A stretch of DNA of 61,486 nucleotides, taken from assembly GCA_036510575.1 (NCBI GenBank), contig DATCDR010000115.1, positions 1 to 61,486 on the forward strand, written 5' to 3'. Shown here in pieces: positions 58,760-61,486 of this stretch. How positions within the stretch are numbered: position 1 is the first letter of the stretch; each line of letters opens with the position of its first letter. The notes under the pieces are model-generated. The model saw nothing but the letters and a program-made list of their open reading frames with translations, ran no database searches and was not told where the DNA came from. The position numbers and the translations under genes are program-made. Origin of the DNA: DATCDR01 sp036510575. Its GTDB lineage: Bacteria; Actinomycetota; Acidimicrobiia; Acidimicrobiales; Bog-793.

Positions 58760-59323
58760 TCAGCTCACGTCGATGACGCAGATGTCTGGAAGGTTGCGGT
58801 ACAACTCAGCGGCGTCTAAGCCGTAACCGACGACGAACTCAGGATCAATCTCGAATCCGACGTAGGCGACGTTCACGTGGGCCCGTTGCTGGCCTGTCTT
58901 TAGCAATAGTGCGCAGATCTCGAAGCTGGCCGGTCCTCTGGCCATCAGGCCGCGCTGCAGGTACGACAACGTGAGTCCGGAGTCGACGATGTCCTCGACG
59001 AGGATCACGTGGCGGTCGGTGAGGTCCGCGTCGAGGTCCTTCACGATCCGCACGACGCCTGAGGTCTTCGTTGCAGTGCCGTACGACGAGACAGCCATGA
59101 AGTCGAGGTCGACGCGGAGGTCAATTGCTCGCGAGAGATCAGCCATGAAGACGAAGGCGCCCTTCAGCACACCGATCAGAAGTGGCTGCTTTCCGGCATA
59201 GTCCCTCGTGATCTCCTCACCGAGCTCAGCGACACGCGCCGCGATCTGCTCCGCTGTGACGAGGACCCTCTCGATACCGAATCGACTCGAGTCCACGATG
59301 CTCGTCCCCTCCGAGGTAGCCAC
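58760..59323 (-). CDS. hpt: Hypoxanthine phosphoribosyltransferase
   Basis: Purine salvage, turning hypoxanthine or guanine into nucleotides. 187 residues from GTG 59323 (VATSEGTSIVDSSRFGIERV); a longer frame to 59488 runs into tilS and is not used. Family motifs are LLIGVLKGAFVFMADLSRAI and the PRPP loop ILVEDIVDSGLTLSYL, with FVVGYGLDAAELYRNLPDIC near the end. Confidence 0.94.
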   Translation of the reverse strand: MATSEGTSIVDSSRFGIERVLVTAEQIAARVAELGEEITRDYAGKQPLLIGVLKGAFVFMADLSRAIDLRVDLDFMAVSSYGTATKTSGVVRIVKDLDADLTDRHVILVEDIVDSGLTLSYLQRGLMARGPASFEICALLLKTGQQRAHVNVAYVGFEIDPEFVVGYGLDAAELYRNLPDICVIDVS

Positions 59324-59354
59324 CGGACGACAATAGCGCCCGGTGCCTTTGCCC

Positions 59355-60248
59355 CTACAGGGAACGCGGAAGCGGCGGATCGGCGAAAAGGTGGCCCTTC
59401 GAGCGCCGTATCCTCGTGCCGCCGACCACCTCTGCTGCGGCGTGCTCGCCAGCGACGACGTCGAAGATGCGTTCGAGCGCGGCGGCATCGGGTGGCTGGC
59501 CGTCGGGCGTCATTGTTCGCAGCCATCCCCGCAGTGCTCTTCGCGCCACCGCGATCGGGGCACCAGCTAGTTCAGGGACCGAGGTCGGGTCCACCGTCGA
59601 GGCGAGGTCGGTGAGCAACCCTGCATCGTCAGCGAGCAACGTCGCCTGGCGACAAAGCAGTGCAACTACGTCCCTGCCGGCGATCTCGGTGGCGAGTGGG
59701 AGCAGCTCGTGGCGAACGCGGTTCCGACGAAATCTCGGGTCGTCGTTCGTAGAGTCGCGGACAACTTCAAGGTGGAGCGAGTCGACGAGCGCTTCGGTCT
59801 CAAAGCGCCGGATAGCGAGTATCGGGTGCTGTGGGCCTGGCCGCATACCTGCCAACCCGTCCAACCCAGCGCCTCGAAGCAGGTTCAAAAGTATGGTCTC
59901 AGCCTGGTCATCGGCGGTATGGCCAGTCGCGACGCCAGCAGGCAGGACTGCCGCACGTGCCTTGCGGGCGCGAGCCTCGAGGTTCGGCCCAGGAGGACAC
60001 TCCACCTTGAGCGAGACGAAACTCGCTCCGACAGCCAATACGGCATCGGCCACGACTGTCGCCTCGTCACTCGAGCCAGGCCGAAGACCGTGGTCGACGT
60101 GATACGCCGTCACCTCACAGCCCGCAGTGACCGCAAGAACGAGCAGTGCGAGTGAGTCAGGACCTCCCGACACCGCGCAGTCGAGGGAGGCGCCCCTCGG
60201 TGGGAACGTAGTTCGGGCGATCAGGTGCGTGGCGTAAGAAGAGATCAC
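59355..60248 (-). CDS. tilS: tRNA(Ile)-lysidine synthase
   Basis: Modifies C34 of tRNA-Ile(CAU) with lysine, using ATP. 297 residues: PP-loop CAVSGGPDSLALLVLA, VTAYHVDHGLRPGSSDEA, TGHTADDQAETILLNLLRGA, then RRNRVRHELLPLA. It lacks the extra C-terminal domains of longer TilS proteins, as is usual in actinobacteria. A GTG start is 11 bases after the metalloprotease gene. Confidence 0.93.
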   Translation of the reverse strand: MISSYATHLIARTTFPPRGASLDCAVSGGPDSLALLVLAVTAGCEVTAYHVDHGLRPGSSDEATVVADAVLAVGASFVSLKVECPPGPNLEARARKARAAVLPAGVATGHTADDQAETILLNLLRGAGLDGLAGMRPGPQHPILAIRRFETEALVDSLHLEVVRDSTNDDPRFRRNRVRHELLPLATEIAGRDVVALLCRQATLLADDAGLLTDLASTVDPTSVPELAGAPIAVARRALRGWLRTMTPDGQPPDAAALERIFDVVAGEHAAAEVVGGTRIRRSKGHLFADPPLPRSL

Positions 60249-60259
60249 GACCCGTGCGC

Positions 60260-61348
60260 TCAGCCGAGCTGCGATGTGGCGCCCGCTGTACGGGCAATCC
60301 AGTCGCTCGGCTCACGGATCTCTTCCAGAGTTGGAAGAAACTCCTGGCCCGACCAGACCTTGGCGAGCAACTCATCGCCACCCTCGGCCTGAACGGCCTC
60401 GACGAAGTGCTCGCCCTCTTCGTACTGCCGCAACTTCGCGTCGATGCCGATGAACTGCTGGAGCAACTTGGCCAGCCCCTTTGTCGAGGTTCGCCGGTCG
60501 GAGAGCACCCGCGCAAATCGCCTTGCACCGGGGATCTCTGCAGTCGCCGCCGACGACATCACCACATCACTGTGTCCCTCGAGCAGACTCATCAGCGCCT
60601 GGGCCTCATGGAGCGTCGTCAGCTGGTCCGCGGATGCAAGGAGCGAGACGATGCCGCCGTCAGCTAGAGGATTCCTACCTGATCGGATCTCTTCAACTCC
60701 TTGGAGCAGGCCAGCCATCACGGTCTTGCCGTCGGGGGGCGAGAGCATCGTCCCTCGCTCGACCAGGCCGAGGAAGTACTCGCGCATCCAGGGCACTCCG
60801 GTGAACTGCGCCCGGTGCGTCAGCTCGTGAATCGCGATCCAGAGCCGGAACTCCTGGGGAGGGAAGGCATGCCGGCGCTCGATCGCCATGATGTTCGGTG
60901 CCACGAAATAGACGGCGTCGCCGCCGTCGTCGCCACCGGCGAAGAGGTCGTACTGGCCGAGCACCCGCGAGGAGAGCCACGCAAGAACAAGCCCAACCTC
61001 GGCTCCTGAGACAGCTGCTCCTGCCGGGGAGCTGATCGCCGGCATCAGTCGGGGACGCTCGGCGAGCTTCTCGGCGAGCGGATTCAACAACCTCCGAAAC
61101 GACGCGACATTCGCGTCGACCCAACCCAAGCGATCCACTACGACCGCATTTGGCGGACCTGCTACCGAAACCAGTCCAGTGGTCGCCTCGACGAGCGACG
61201 CCGCGCGAAGCGCGGCCTCTTCGATGTCGGCGGCGAACGAGCGCCTCGTGTCAGGTTCGAGAATCGGGGCCAGTCGAAGTGCCTGGACCGCAACCCGTCT
61301 CGCTAACTCCCAGGAGACCGGCTCAGCGACGGTGGCATTCGTGCTCAC
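60260..61348 (-). CDS. DUF2342-type zinc metalloprotease-like protein
   Basis: 362 residues with a gluzincin-like HExxH in IAIHELTHRAQFTGVPWMRE and the family stretch LGQYDLFAGGDDGGDAVYFV with PNIMAIERRHAFPPQEFRLW. These actinobacterial proteins (DUF2342) sit next to tilS and hpt in many genomes. Their substrate is unknown. Start ATG 61348, divergent from a partial frame at the window end. Confidence 0.85.
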   Translation of the reverse strand: MSTNATVAEPVSWELARRVAVQALRLAPILEPDTRRSFAADIEEAALRAASLVEATTGLVSVAGPPNAVVVDRLGWVDANVASFRRLLNPLAEKLAERPRLMPAISSPAGAAVSGAEVGLVLAWLSSRVLGQYDLFAGGDDGGDAVYFVAPNIMAIERRHAFPPQEFRLWIAIHELTHRAQFTGVPWMREYFLGLVERGTMLSPPDGKTVMAGLLQGVEEIRSGRNPLADGGIVSLLASADQLTTLHEAQALMSLLEGHSDVVMSSAATAEIPGARRFARVLSDRRTSTKGLAKLLQQFIGIDAKLRQYEEGEHFVEAVQAEGGDELLAKVWSGQEFLPTLEEIREPSDWIARTAGATSQLG

Positions 61349-61360
61349 TCCGCGAGCCTA

Positions 61361-61486
61361 ATGGGGATCCGCCTCGCCGAGCGGTACGACCGCATTGACT
61401 CATCAGAAACCTCCGCGTGGATCGCATCGTTGCCTCACGTAAAAACCTCCGCCTACGTGACGGGCGAACTACGCCAGATCGATGGA
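61361..61486 (+). CDS. Possible 5' end of a divergent gene (cut by window)
   Basis: An open plus-strand frame of 42 codons (MGIRLAERYDRIDSSETSAW onward) runs off the end of the window, 12 bases from the metalloprotease start. There is no clear ribosome site, and the product cannot be named. Confidence 0.3.
   Translation, partial: MGIRLAERYDRIDSSETSAWIASLPHVKTSAYVTGELRQIDG

Overview
This 61.5 kb window reads as chromosomal DNA of a moderately GC-rich actinobacterium. The evidence is a run of core genes in typical actinobacterial order (metalloprotease-tilS-hpt-folE-folP-folB-folK-panC-nadC-coaX-lysS, then clpC, carD, ispD, ispF), a DUF3263 protein, a deazaflavin (F420)-type nitroreductase, ClpC/CarD and many GTG starts. 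The mix of GltA, T4P genes, a WhiG/FliA-type sigma factor and F420-type enzymes suggests the Acidimicrobiia, but that placement is inference. I saw no tRNA, rRNA or CRISPR array.

Layout. 1-4.8 kb: 3' end of aconitase, a CcdA-like protein, DUF3263, and the two trehalose synthesis genes otsB/otsA, which converge on a shared CTAG. 4.9-8.4 kb: a SAM riboswitch in front of a threonine-synthase-like gene and a GG-ended MoaD/ThiS sulfur carrier, followed by a CIRCE-controlled groEL. 8.4-12.7 kb: coproheme decarboxylase, LarE, a small cysteine protein, a PAC2 protein, an acetyltransferase, an amber-interrupted monooxygenase and a DinB-like protein. 13-21 kb: a surface block with a secreted CAP-like protein, a WhiG/FliA-type sigma factor, a 991-residue MBG-repeat surface protein and a sortase.

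21-42 kb is a type IV pilus and cyclic-di-GMP region. It holds prepilin peptidase, pilT, pilA, pilC and pilB, a large hybrid kinase, an OmpR-type regulator, three GGDEF proteins (one with EAL), and a SpeD-like protein beside a LuxI/FeeM-like acyltransferase. It also carries genomic scars: a truncated second pilin, a decayed IS30-type transposase containing an 11-copy hexanucleotide repeat, and an IS1595-like zinc-ribbon fragment. A shared CCGTAACTA element lies upstream of pilT, pilA and pilB.

42-61.5 kb is housekeeping: fatty-acid desaturase, citrate synthase, then a long leftward set of genes for isoprenoid precursors, folate, pantothenate/CoA, NAD, lysyl-tRNA synthesis, purine salvage and tRNA modification. 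One member of the folate run is a phosphatase-like protein that has lost its catalytic cysteine.

The strongest candidate for something undescribed is the SAM-riboswitch-ThrC-like-MoaD-like unit. Its regulation and partner suggest protein-thiocarboxylate-dependent homocysteine synthesis rather than plain threonine synthesis. The SpeD-like/acyltransferase pair and the sortase with a TVHTGEPW-tailed surface protein are next.
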